This document shows positions 1 through 9,500 of a stretch of DNA of 64,000 bases, one piece after another. The notes below the pieces were generated by a model. That model was given only the letters and a program-made list of their open reading frames with translations, had not been told where the DNA came from and searched no databases. The stretch's first letter is position 1, and each line of letters starts with the position of its first letter. This DNA is from Kitasatospora sp. NBC_00374 (GTDB taxonomy: Bacteria > Actinomycetota > Actinomycetes > Streptomycetales > Streptomycetaceae), in contig NZ_CP107964.1 of assembly GCF_041434935.1 (NCBI RefSeq), forward strand, positions 6,183,001 to 6,247,000, read 5' to 3'. The translations under genes and the position numbers were made by a program.

Positions 1-2
1 AG

Positions 3-401
3 ATCAAGTCTCACCAGCTGCGGTACGCGGCCCGCACCATCCAGACTGAGGACGCGGCGACGGCCAAGGTCGAGCTGCAGGAGTGGAACGCCACCAACAT
101 CGTCGCGGTGTACGGCGGCGGCGCGGTCACTAGCGTCACCGCGGGCGGGAAGACGTTCTACCGGTACACGCCGCCCGCCGTGGGCGGCCGTAACCAGTTC
201 GCCGCGGTGATCGAGCTGATCGACGGGGCCAAGCACTACCGGCGGATCGTGCCACTGTGCGAGCAGGTGGCCTCGGTCAACCAGAAGTTCCCCAACGACG
301 CGGAGTCCACGCTGCCGCTGGAGCTCAAGGTCATCGGCGGCGCCGTCGGCGACCCCTGGTACGACCTTACCGACGATCCCGGCTTCGCCCCGGCAGCCTG
401 A
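3..401 (+). CDS. Phage major tail (tube) protein, 5'-truncated
   Basis: The reading frame is already open at the left edge of the window (first full codon at base 3), so only the C-terminal 132 residues are seen. The sequence is a compact beta-rich domain without membrane segments, ending in WYDLTDDPGFAPAA. Its place directly before the tail assembly chaperones and tape measure is the classic position of the siphovirus major tail subunit, which polymerises into the tail tube. The assignment rests mainly on gene order; I see no diagnostic motif. A GTG at 108 could be read as a start, but the frame continues upstream with equally protein-like sequence. Confidence 0.6.
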   Translation: MKSHQLRYAARTIQTEDAATAKVELQEWNATNIVAVYGGGAVTSVTAGGKTFYRYTPPAVGGRNQFAAVIELIDGAKHYRRIVPLCEQVASVNQKFPNDAESTLPLELKVIGGAVGDPWYDLTDDPGFAPAA

Positions 402-523
402 CCAGCCTTCCTGTCAACGAAGTTGGCGTTCTTGTCGCTGTGCCCACAAGCCACCCGTGCGCCTACTGTGGTGTGTGTCAGCCCGACCGCCCCTACCCCC
501 CAGGGTGGGCCTGGCTGCAATCC

Positions 524-560
524 GCGAAGCCCCGGCCCACCCCCCCGGCCGGGGCTTCGC
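524..560 (+). terminator. Strong stem-loop terminator after the tail protein
   Basis: A perfect 14-bp inverted repeat (arms 524-537 and 547-560, beginning GCGAAGCCCC) encloses a 9-nt C-rich loop. No U-tract follows, as is common for actinobacterial terminators. It lies in the 222-bp gap between the tail protein stop and the next start, where a boundary between highly expressed tail protein mRNA and downstream genes is expected. Confidence 0.75.
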
Positions 561-623
561 TGTGCCCAGCACCGGCCGCCGCCGCAGAGGCTGGCCGGAC
601 CACAACAGGCATGGGGAGGAATC

Positions 624-998
624 ATGGAACTGCCCTACCCGGAAGGGACGTTCGTCCGGCTGGACGAGGAGGCCGGGTACACCCGGTTCGGTACGCTCGT
701 GCACCTGGCGCCGGGCTGGTACGGCATCCAGCAGCGCCTGGGCGGCCGGGTCGAGGCGATCGCGTCCGGAAGCGCACGGATCCGGCCGTGGGCCCGCAGG
801 CGGGTGAGGGTCTTCTACACCGAGTCGTGCATGTGCGAGTGGGGCCCGCGCGGCCCCGGCTGGCGGTGGCACTCGGAGACCGACGGGTGGGCCGGGAAGG
901 ACGAGTGGCGGGAGCGGCTTTACACCACGCAGTCCGAAGCGCTGGGAGCCGCGCTGGAGTGGCTGCGCACCGAGTACGCGGCCCTGAAGCCCGCGTAG
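624..998 (+). CDS. Hypothetical phage protein, 124 aa
   Basis: The ATG at 624 is preceded by a good ribosome binding site (GGGGAGGA, 612-619), which is why I prefer it to an upstream in-frame start that would run through the terminator hairpin. The protein begins MELPYPEGTFVRLDEEAG and is rich in Trp and Arg, with a basic middle and no predicted membrane segment or signal peptide. I do not recognise a family. It lies between the major tail protein and the tail chaperones, so a small structural or tail-associated role is possible, but that is inference from position only. Confidence 0.7.
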   Translation: MELPYPEGTFVRLDEEAGYTRFGTLVHLAPGWYGIQQRLGGRVEAIASGSARIRPWARRRVRVFYTESCMCEWGPRGPGWRWHSETDGWAGKDEWRERLYTTQSEALGAALEWLRTEYAALKPA

Positions 999-1110
999 GC
1001 CGCCGTCAGCGGTCGATCTGCACCCGGGAGGGGGTCACCCCAGGCGTGGCCCCCTTCGCCGCGTTCACGGGCCGCCTCGTCCCCTGCCCGGCCAGCGTCT
1101 CGGGGCGACG

Positions 1111-1135
1111 CTAACCCCGGGCCGCTCCTAGCGTC
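1111..1135 (+). promoter_or_regulatory. ECF-like promoter motif (CTAACC-N12-TAGCGTC)
   Basis: CTAACC (1111-1116) and TAGCGTC (1129-1135) are separated by 12 nt, which can also be read as AAC-N16-CGTC. The same arrangement recurs before 11373, 22026 and 24654 (and with one extra base before 15447). Here it is 39 nt upstream of the tail chaperone start. It resembles the -35/-10 pattern of extracytoplasmic-function sigma promoters. Confidence 0.45.
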
Positions 1136-1173
1136 TGCGGCGATCACTCGCCCGACAGACCGAGGAGCCCTGA

Positions 1174-1767
1174 ATGCCCGGGATCGATCTGGACGCCGCG
1201 CGCAAGCGCCGTCTGGCCGCCGCCGCCGACAAGGCGCGCGCTGCGAAGGCCGAGTACACCGTCGGGGAGGAGCCGATCATCCTCGGCGGCGCCCAGGTGG
1301 CCGTCCTGCCCGCCGAACTGCCCCTGGAGGTGTGGCAGCCGCTGATCGGGGTCCCGTACCTGCCACTGCTGCTGCGCAAGCTGGTGGAGGCCGCCCAGTC
1401 GAAGGGCGAGCAGCAGGCGGAGGCCGCCGGCCTGATCGTGGATGTCCTCGGCTCCGAGCCCGGCCTTCCGTCCGACCTGATCGCCGCTGCGGGGGAGATG
1501 GGCCGGCGACTGCTCGGTGAGGACGGCTACACGCGGCTCATGGCCGAGCGGCCCAGCCACTCCGATGTGCTGGAGCTGGTGCGCTTCGCCTGGACGAAGT
1601 ACATGGGCGGGGGTGCGGGCCTGGGGGAACTCATCGGGCCGTCCGAGACGCCTTCGAACGCTGGGACGACCTCGAAGCCGACCTCCAGCGCTTCTACCAC
1701 CTCGACGCCCGGGGCGTCTGGCGACGGCCCGGTGACCCTGGATTCCTCGGCACCCGCCGCCTCCTGA
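1174..1767 (+). CDS. Tail assembly chaperone (G-type, shorter product)
   Basis: 197 residues starting MPGIDLDAARKRR after GACCGAGGAGCCCTGA. Sits between the major tail protein and the tape measure gene, the position of lambda gpG-like chaperones that coat the tape measure protein during tail assembly. The C-terminal part after about residue 150 is low-complexity Ser/Thr/Pro (TTSKPTSSASTTSTP), which looks like translation of an out-of-frame segment: the -1 frame over the same bases encodes a much more protein-like sequence that continues into the next entry. This supports the usual G/GT pair made by programmed -1 frameshifting. Confidence 0.75.
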   Translation: MPGIDLDAARKRRLAAAADKARAAKAEYTVGEEPIILGGAQVAVLPAELPLEVWQPLIGVPYLPLLLRKLVEAAQSKGEQQAEAAGLIVDVLGSEPGLPSDLIAAAGEMGRRLLGEDGYTRLMAERPSHSDVLELVRFAWTKYMGGGAGLGELIGPSETPSNAGTTSKPTSSASTTSTPGASGDGPVTLDSSAPAAS

Positions 1768-2042
1768 CCCTGATGCGGGGACTGCCGGCGGAGGCGCTGC
1801 TGCGCCGCGACGCCGGCGAAGTCGGTTCCGATCGCTGGGGCCTGACACAGGAACTCCTCGCGCAGGCCGTCGAGCTGATTTCGGTGATGGCGGCGGAGCG
1901 CCGTCTGCGGCAGCCGGTCGAGCTGCCCCGCCCGGCCCATCTGCGGGCCGGCCACACGCAGGGACACGACGCGGACGGGATTGCCCGTGCGGTCGCTGTC
2001 CTGCGCGGCACTACCAGGAAGGTGCCCCGCGGTGACGGATGA
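1626..2042 (+). CDS. Tail assembly chaperone extension (T part, made by -1 frameshift)
   Basis: The -1 frame relative to the upstream gene is open from about 1521 and from about 1640 onward reads as good protein (AFERWDDLEADLQRFYHL, then LLTLMRGLPAEALLRRD), ending at the TGA of 2040-2042. There is no convincing independent start with a ribosome binding site. The likely slip is within the G-runs between 1608 and 1629 (CGGGGGT at 1608, GGGGGAA at 1623), giving a fusion of roughly 290 residues starting at 1174. The last codons overlap the tape measure start. The exact slip site is not fixed by the sequence. Confidence 0.65.
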   Translation, partial: GTHRAVRDAFERWDDLEADLQRFYHLDARGVWRRPGDPGFLGTRRLLTLMRGLPAEALLRRDAGEVGSDRWGLTQELLAQAVELISVMAAERRLRQPVELPRPAHLRAGHTQGHDADGIARAVAVLRGTTRKVPRGDG

Positions 2043-5000
2043 GATCGACTCCGGTCGCCTGGTCGTCCAGGTCGCCGCTGATTCATCCGGGTTCGCGCAG
2101 GACGCGCGGGCCCGAGTGGATGCGGCGACCCGCAACCTGCGCGCGCGGGTGCGGTTGGAGCCCGACACCGCCGGGCTGCGCCAGCGGATGCAGGCCGCCG
2201 CCCAGGCTGCCCGTGCCCGGATCAAGGTCGCGGTCGATGCCGACACCTCGGGCCTGGCCGAGAAGATCCGGGCAGCGACCGCCCGGGGCGCCCACGTGCG
2301 GGTGGGCGTCGCGTTCGACACCGGCAACCTGCGCCGCCGAGTCGAGGTGGCCGTCGAAGCCGCCACCAACACGGTCAAGGTCGGCCTCGACGTCGACACC
2401 GCTGGGCTGCGCTCCCGGGTGCGGGCAGCGCTGGCCGGCTTGTCCGTCAACGTCCGGGTCGAGGTCGACACGACTGCCGCTGCCGCGCGGGTCGCCGCGT
2501 TTCGCACGACGGCGGGCCGCCCGCTGGACATCCCGATCAACACCGGCGGAGGCGGCGCGGGCGGAGGCCTCGCCGAGGCCGCCGGGGGGCTGGGGTCCAC
2601 CATTGCCGGGCTGATGCGCCTGCCCGCGATGGCGTCCGGCGCGCTCGCGCTCGGCCAGGCGCTCACCCAGGCAGCCGGTGGCCTCTTCGCCATGGGCGCG
2701 GCCGCCGCCCCTGCGGTCGGACTGCTTGGTGCGCTCCCCGGAGCGATGAGCGCCGCGGCCCAGGGAGCTGGCACCATCGTGGCCGCGTTCAGCGGCATCG
2801 GCGCCGCCGTGAAGGCTCTCGGGCAGGCGGACACCCAGGCCGCCGGAGCCTCCAGCGCCGCCGCGCAGGCACGGCAGGCCGCCGCTGACCGCGTCGCGGA
2901 CGCCCAGCGCCGCCTCGGTGCGGCGCAGCGTGACGCCGACGAACAGGCCCTGAGCGGAGCCGAGCACGTTGCGCAGGCCCGCCGCCGCCTCGCGGACGTC
3001 CAGGAGCAGGCTGCTGCTGCCGTGGCCGCCGCCGACCGCCAGCTGGCGGCGGCCGAGCTGACGGTCACCCGCGCCAACCAGGCGGCGACCCGCGCGCAGG
3101 AGGCGCTGAACGACGCCCGGCGGGATGCTCAGCGTTCTCTGGAGGACCTGAACCGGGACGCCGCCCGGGGGCCGCTGGAGGAGCAGAAGGCGTTGCTCAG
3201 CCTGGAGCAGGCCCGCTCCCGGCTCAACGAGGTCAACACCTCGCCGTTCGCGTCCGAGACCCACCGGCGCGAGGCGCAGATCGCCTTCCAGGAGGCCACC
3301 AACCAGCTCGAGGACGTCCGGGTCCGCAATCAGCGGCTCGCCGAGGACGTCAAGAAGGCGAACCAGGAAGGCGTCGAGGGCAGCGATCAGGTCACCGCTG
3401 CTAAGCAGGAGCTGACCCGGGTCCAGGAGGAGGAGCAGGACGCCGTCCGGGGTGTCCAGGACGCGGAGCAGCAGGCGGCCCGCGCCCGCGTCGAGGCCGT
3501 CCGGGAAGTCCAGGACGCCCACGCCGAGCTCGACCGCATTGTTCGCGACGCGGAGCGTCAGCAGAAACGTTCCGCCGAGCAGATAGCGGACGCCCAGCGG
3601 GACGTAGCGCGGGCACTACGCGACCAAAGCCAGGCCTTGGCCTCCGGCGGCACGGCGGCCAACGCGGCCGCCGCCGCGCTCGACAAGCTGTCCCCGGCCG
3701 GGCAGCGCTTCGCCCGCTTCCTCCAGGGCACCGTCCAACCGGCCCTGCGGGGGCTGCGGGACACCGCGCAGGAAGCGCTCCTGCCGCCGCTGGAGACGGC
3801 CATCACCCGCGGCCTGCAGCTGCTGCCGATCTTCAACAGCGCGCTCGCACAGACCGGGCAGGTACTCGGGCAGGTCGCGATCCGGGGGGCGGAGATGGTC
3901 ACCTCCGGGCCTTGGCGCGCGGACCTGGCGCAGATCGCCGCGACCAACACGCGGGTCATCGGCTCGCTTGCCACCGCCGGCCTGAGTGCGGCCGATGTGC
4001 TGCGCAACATCACGGTCGCGGCCGGGCCGCTGGTGGAGCGCCTGGCCGGCGCCGCCGAGCGCGGCATGGCCGCTGCCGCGGCCTTCGTGCGGGCCGGCCG
4101 GGACGGCGGCCAGCTCGGCACGTTCTTCCAGCGCGCCGGGGACACCGGCGCGCAGCTGTGGGGCATCCTGCGGGACATCGCGGTCGGTGTCTTCCACATC
4201 GGCCAGGCCGCCGCCCCCGCTGGCCAAGCCCTGCTCACCTCCCTGGCCAGCGCTGCCAGCAGCTTCCGCACACTGACCGGCGAGGGAGAGACACAGGCCA
4301 AGCTCGCCGGGTACTTCGCCAACACCGTCCCCGTCGTCCAGGAGATCGGCCGCCTGGTCGCGGCCGTCGGCGTCGCCTGGTTCAACTTCACGAACAACCC
4401 CAGCCTCGCGCCGCTGATCGCCCGGCTGCGCACCGAGTTCCTGCCCGCAGTCATGCAACTCGCCGGGGCGCTCGGCAACGGCCAGCTGTGGGGCCAACTG
4501 CTCAGCCTGATCACGTCAGTGGCGAACATCGCCGCTGAACTCGGCGGCCTCGGCAACACCCTGTCCGGATTCCTGTTCGTCATACAGGCCGTCGCGTCCG
4601 CCGTGGAGGTACTGCTGTCGATCCCCGGCATGGGCGCGTTCGTGTCCGCGCTCCTGACGATGGCCGGCGTCGCAGCCGGGATCACGGCCGTCTCGAACGC
4701 CATCGGCGCCGTCCGCATCGCGATGCTCGCCCTCTCGGCGAACCCCGTGATGCTGATCGTCGCGGCGGTCGCTGCCCTGGTGCTGGCCTTCGTAACGGCC
4801 TACCAGAAGTCCGAGTGGTTCAGGAACGTCGTCAACGGCGCCATCGGCGGCCTGGTCGACGGTATCCGCTTCGCGATCGACGGCCTGGTCGGCTTCGTGA
4901 AGTGGATCTGGCCCACCTTGTCGGGGATCTTCGCCACGCCGATCCGCTTCTGGGTGAACACCGTCTACGACGGCGGGATCCGCAAGCTGTGGAACTGGAT

Positions 5001-5736
5001 CGCAGACAGCTTCGGCCTGGGCAAGCTGCCCAGCTTCACCGTCGGCTTCGCCCGAGGCGGAGTCGTGCCCGGCTACGCCCCAGGCCGCGACACCGTGCCC
5101 GCCATGCTCTCGCCCGGCGAAGGCGTCCTGATCCCGCAGGCCGTGCGCCAGCTCGGCGGCGAAGGCGGCATCACCGCGCTCAACGATGCCGCGCGCGCCG
5201 GACGCCTTCAGCAGGCCAGCGCCCCAACGCAGGGATTCGGCCTGGGCGGCATCGTCGACTCCGTCTCGGACCGGCTGCGCGGCTGGGCCGCCGGCGCCCT
5301 GGCCAAGGCGCTCAACCCGATCCGCAGCTGGTTCAACTGGATGCCCGACAACGCATGGGGCGACATGCTGCGCGGCATGGTCAACCGGGCCGTGGACGGA
5401 GTGCTGTCCTTCGTGCGCGGCTACGCCACCGGCGGCGTCGTACCCGGCTACGCCCCAGGTCAGGACAGCACCCTGGCCCGCCTGTCCCCTGGAGAAGGCG
5501 TCCTCACCCCGCAGGCCGTACGGGGCCTCGGCGGCAGCTCCGCCGTCGGCGCGATCAACGCCGCCCGCGGGCAGCTCGCCGACGGCGGCCAAGGCGACCG
5601 GATCGGCACCGTCATCTCGCCCGGAGCGATCGTCCAGTACATCACCAACCCGGCGCCCGAGAGCCCCGGGGAGACCATCAACAACCGGCTGCGGGCCCTC
5701 GCCTCGTTCGGCCTGTTCGACAAGGAGAGCGCCTGA
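2032..5736 (+). CDS. Tail tape measure protein
   Basis: About 1234 residues from the GTG at 2032 (VTDEIDSGRLVVQV), preceded by AGGAAGG at 2017-2023 and overlapping the chaperone extension by 11 bp. The N-terminal third consists of repeated DTAGLRxR-type units and long Ala/Arg-rich coiled coil (to about residue 560). A central hydrophobic block (about residues 850-925) contains several potential membrane segments. The C-terminal part carries two copies of a module beginning GGVVPGYAPG and containing LSPGEGVL.PQAVR, typical of phage tape measures. It sets tail length and helps DNA pass through the host envelope. Confidence 0.93.
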   Translation: MTDEIDSGRLVVQVAADSSGFAQDARARVDAATRNLRARVRLEPDTAGLRQRMQAAAQAARARIKVAVDADTSGLAEKIRAATARGAHVRVGVAFDTGNLRRRVEVAVEAATNTVKVGLDVDTAGLRSRVRAALAGLSVNVRVEVDTTAAAARVAAFRTTAGRPLDIPINTGGGGAGGGLAEAAGGLGSTIAGLMRLPAMASGALALGQALTQAAGGLFAMGAAAAPAVGLLGALPGAMSAAAQGAGTIVAAFSGIGAAVKALGQADTQAAGASSAAAQARQAAADRVADAQRRLGAAQRDADEQALSGAEHVAQARRRLADVQEQAAAAVAAADRQLAAAELTVTRANQAATRAQEALNDARRDAQRSLEDLNRDAARGPLEEQKALLSLEQARSRLNEVNTSPFASETHRREAQIAFQEATNQLEDVRVRNQRLAEDVKKANQEGVEGSDQVTAAKQELTRVQEEEQDAVRGVQDAEQQAARARVEAVREVQDAHAELDRIVRDAERQQKRSAEQIADAQRDVARALRDQSQALASGGTAANAAAAALDKLSPAGQRFARFLQGTVQPALRGLRDTAQEALLPPLETAITRGLQLLPIFNSALAQTGQVLGQVAIRGAEMVTSGPWRADLAQIAATNTRVIGSLATAGLSAADVLRNITVAAGPLVERLAGAAERGMAAAAAFVRAGRDGGQLGTFFQRAGDTGAQLWGILRDIAVGVFHIGQAAAPAGQALLTSLASAASSFRTLTGEGETQAKLAGYFANTVPVVQEIGRLVAAVGVAWFNFTNNPSLAPLIARLRTEFLPAVMQLAGALGNGQLWGQLLSLITSVANIAAELGGLGNTLSGFLFVIQAVASAVEVLLSIPGMGAFVSALLTMAGVAAGITAVSNAIGAVRIAMLALSANPVMLIVAAVAALVLAFVTAYQKSEWFRNVVNGAIGGLVDGIRFAIDGLVGFVKWIWPTLSGIFATPIRFWVNTVYDGGIRKLWNWIADSFGLGKLPSFTVGFARGGVVPGYAPGRDTVPAMLSPGEGVLIPQAVRQLGGEGGITALNDAARAGRLQQASAPTQGFGLGGIVDSVSDRLRGWAAGALAKALNPIRSWFNWMPDNAWGDMLRGMVNRAVDGVLSFVRGYATGGVVPGYAPGQDSTLARLSPGEGVLTPQAVRGLGGSSAVGAINAARGQLADGGQGDRIGTVISPGAIVQYITNPAPESPGETINNRLRALASFGLFDKESA

Positions 5737-6569
5737 TGGCCCGGGAACGCTGGCTGGTGGACGGCTACGAGCTCACCGACGGGCTGGTGCGGGACGTGGA
5801 GTACCGCACCGGCCTGTCCACGACCCCCGCCGTTGTTGGCGCGAACGCCGCCGTGCCCAACCGCATCGGGGAACTGTGGAGGCCCAAGCACCACGGCCCC
5901 GGCAAGTTCACCCTCGCCCTGTGGCTCGCGCCAGCCTCCGGCGGCTGGGCCGACGTCGAGCGCGCCTGGGAGGACCTGCTCCGCGCGCTGGTGCGCCCGC
6001 ACCGGCTGCTCACCTTCGAACGGCACACCGCCGCCGGACAGATCCGCCGCTGCCAGGGCGAGGTGCTGTCCTCGCTGGCACCCACCCCGCTCGGCCAAGG
6101 CGGCATGCGGGTCGGTGTGGAGGTGAACGTGCCCGCCGGCTACTGGGAGTCCGCCGACATCGCGTTCGAGGCCACCGTCCCCGGAGCGGCCCTGCCGCAG
6201 GACCTCACCCTCACGCCGTTCGCGGACGCCACCGCACCCATGGAACAGCTCGCCTACCGCATCACCGGGCCGATCACCGCGCCCACCGTCACCGACACCA
6301 CCGACGGGCCCGGCCGCTACGGCGACTCCTTCACCTACACCGGGCAGATCGCCGCCGGCCAGTCCCTCACTGTGGACTCTGCCACGTGGCAGCTGACCGG
6401 CGCCGGCGGCCTCGTTCCCGACCCCGCCCGGCTTACCAACTCCGGGCCCGCGTTCCTGCGCCTCGCCCCCGGCCGGCCCGGCAGCCCGCCGAGCGTGCGC
6501 CTGTCCGGAACCAACGCCGGAGCCGGCACCCAACTGACCGTCACCGGCCGCCGCGCCTACCTGACCTGA
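5736..6569 (+). CDS. Distal tail protein (Dit-like)
   Basis: 277 residues starting MARERWLVDGYELTDG. The ATG shares one base with the tape measure stop and is preceded by AAGGAGA (5721-5727). The pattern of an N-terminal domain with ELWRPKHHGPGKFTLALWL followed by a GxYWES/beta-sandwich half (jelly-roll-like) fits actinophage distal tail proteins that join the tail tube to the hub. Position after the tape measure agrees. No signal peptide or membrane segment. Confidence 0.75.
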   Translation: MARERWLVDGYELTDGLVRDVEYRTGLSTTPAVVGANAAVPNRIGELWRPKHHGPGKFTLALWLAPASGGWADVERAWEDLLRALVRPHRLLTFERHTAAGQIRRCQGEVLSSLAPTPLGQGGMRVGVEVNVPAGYWESADIAFEATVPGAALPQDLTLTPFADATAPMEQLAYRITGPITAPTVTDTTDGPGRYGDSFTYTGQIAAGQSLTVDSATWQLTGAGGLVPDPARLTNSGPAFLRLAPGRPGSPPSVRLSGTNAGAGTQLTVTGRRAYLT

Positions 6570-6583
6570 TACCGGAGCACATC

Positions 6584-9500
6584 GTGGCCGTCCACCTGCG
6601 TGTCTACAGCCCGAGCGGGCCCCTGCTCGGGCTGCTGCCCTACCCGAGTGCCCTCAAGGTCCAGGCCGAGCACAACGGGCCCGGCAGCCTCGCCTTCTCC
6701 TACGCCCGCAACGCCCCCGGCGCCGCGCTGCTGGCAGGCGACGACCCGCGCATCGCGCTCGTCATCAACGGCACCGAACGGCCGGAGCGCTACCTCCTGG
6801 AGGACGACGGCGACGACCCGGCAGACGGCGGAGGCGAGGCCCGGCCCATCCAGATCGGCTGCCGCGGCGCCCTCGCGCTGCTGGAACGCGCTCTGATCTA
6901 CCCGGTCGGGCACACCCCGGGCGCGTCCGTCATCGGCCTCGACCCGCACTTCCCGTTCGTCAACGCCAGCCCCGGCGCGATCCTCGCCACGCTCCTGCAG
7001 CGCGCCCAGGCACGCGGCACGCTGCCCGAGGTGTCATGGGACTTCACCTCCGCGGTCGACAGCGCTGGGCGGCCCTGGCCCACCACCTACACCGCGCAGT
7101 ACGACGCCGGCGGTGACCTACTCAAGACACTCTCGGCCATCACCGGCGCCGGCTGGGCCGACGTGCGCATGGAGGGCTACCAGCTGCGCGCCTATGTGCC
7201 CGACACGGTCTGCGCCACCGACCACCCCGGCATCGTGCTCTACCTCGGCCGTGACGTCCTCAAGGGCCCCCGCCAGCGCTCCCGACGCGCCGTCCGATCC
7301 CACCTGCTGGCCGCCGGCGACGGAGGCGCCCTCGCCGAGGTGGTCGACGCGACCGCTGCCGCCCGCTACGGCCGCCGAGAGGCGTTCGACGGACGCGGAG
7401 GCATCACCGACGCCGCCACCCTCGCCGAACTCGCCCGCGTCACCCTCGGCGGCCTCACCACGGCCGCCGAGGGCTTCACCATCGAACTCGACCCGGCCGC
7501 CACCCAGCACGACCCCGGCATCGACTACCAGCCCGGCGACTACATCCGGTACGACCAGCGGCGCACCGACCCGGCCACACTGGAGCCCCTGCGGGTGCGC
7601 ACCATCGCCACCACCTACGACGAGGGCGGCCTGCCGACCAGCTCCCTGGAGCTGAACGACGTCTTCGTGGAGCAGCGCATCCGCATCCAGCGGCGCCTGG
7701 ACGCCCTCACCAACGGTGCCGCGTCCGCTTCCCGCACGCCCCTGCCGCCACTCGGCGACCGCAACGACATCGTTGCCCCTAAGCCGCCGGCCGCCGTGCT
7801 GGTCGGCTCCTGGGCCTACCTGGACGCGGAAGGCCAGCAGCAGGCCGCCCTGGCCGTGTCCTGGCCGAAGGTCACCGAGAACGCCGACGGCACCGCCTAC
7901 GACGACGCCGGGAACTACTACGTCTCCTACCTGCTGCCAGGCCTGCCGATCGGCGGCCGCGTTCCTGAGTGGTCCCCGGAGCAGGCCGTCAACGGCACCG
8001 TCGCGCACTACGACCAGCTGCCCGCAGACCAGCGCGTCCGGGCCCGGGTGCGCACCGTGGACGCCTCCGGTAACTCCTCCGGCTGGCAGGAGTCCGAGGA
8101 GATCATCCTCGCCACTGACACCACGCCTCCGCCGGTGCCGTCCAAGCCCATCCTGGCCCGGCTGATCGGCGGCATCCGCGCCACCTGGGACGGCCTCGGC
8201 GCGCAGAGCGAGGCGATGCCCGCCGACTTCGCCGCCCTCGAGGTCCACGCCTCCACCGCCGCCGGCTTCACGCCGACGGCGGCCACGGTGATGGACCGGC
8301 TGACCGGTGCGGCCGCGGCCCCAATCACGGGCCTCGCCTACGGCACCACCTACTACCTGAAGTTCCGCGCCGTCGACCGTGCGGGCAACGCCTCCGCGCC
8401 ATCCGCCGAGGTCTCCGCGATCCCGGACACGGTGATCGGCTCCGACCTCGCCGACAAGATCCTCACAGCAGGTAAGTGGGCCGACGTCGAACGTGCCAGT
8501 CTTCAGACCAGCTTCTTCACCGGGTTCGCCTCCGATGACCCCCGGTGGGTGAAGACCGCCGGCGACGCCACCGCGACATGGAGCACCGTCGCCCGGGCGG
8601 ATGCGCCCACCGGGGCCCGGGCATTGGAAGCCCGCAAGGTGGTCCGCCTGGAGTGGTCGGAGAACCTACTCCTCGACCCGAACATCCTCTACCGCGTCTC
8701 GGTGCGCGTGCGGCAGACCGCCGGCACCGCAAGCAAGGTCTCCGCAGGGGTGACGGGAATCGCGGCCGACGGCACCACCCGCATCAACACGGCTGGCGCG
8801 GACACCCCAGATCTCGCGTTCTACATCGCCGCGAACAACACGGTCCTTGTGCCGGGCGGTGGCTGGGTGACACTCACCGGGTTCCTCAAGGGCTACGGGC
8901 CGGTGGCCGGTCCGTTCTGGAACACCCAGCCCGACCCGCAGAAGCCCACGACATTGCACCCGAACGTGCGCTACGTCCGGCCGCACATGCTCCTGAACCT
9001 CGACGGCGGTACGGCAGCCATCACCGAAGTCGACATGCTGACCGTCGAGGCGCTTGAGTTCCCGCCGAACATCATCGGAGCCGTTCAGATCGCTGACGCC
9101 ACGATCGTTGGCGCGAAAATCGCGCTGGCGACCATCCAGGACGCGAACATCGGCACCGTCTCCGCGAGCAAGCTGACGGTCGGCCAGCTCAAGGCCGACG
9201 TCACGGTCTCCGCCCGCATCAAGACGGCCGAGAGCGGCGCGAGGGTCGAACTGAACGCCGGTGGCATCGGGGCGTGGAACGCGGCCGGCGTGCAGACCGT
9301 CTCCATCGCGGCGGGCGACGGCTCCGTGAAGATCGTCGGTGGTCTGTCGAGCGGCGTGAGCGGCCAGCGAATCGAGATCAACCCCGGCGGCGGCCTGCCC
9401 GAGATCCGCTTCTTCCCGACCAGTGGTGCCGACTACGCCTTCATCAACGCCATCGGCGGCAACAACGGGAGCGCCTACATCGGGTTGAACAGCGGCAGCT

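Noticed and set aside
5186..6583. N-terminal extension of the tail hub gene across the distal tail gene
   Set aside because: The frame is open upstream to 5186 but encodes an Arg/Pro/Ala-rich sequence overlapping two well-supported genes; the GTG at 6584 with CCGGAG upstream gives the family-like N-terminus.
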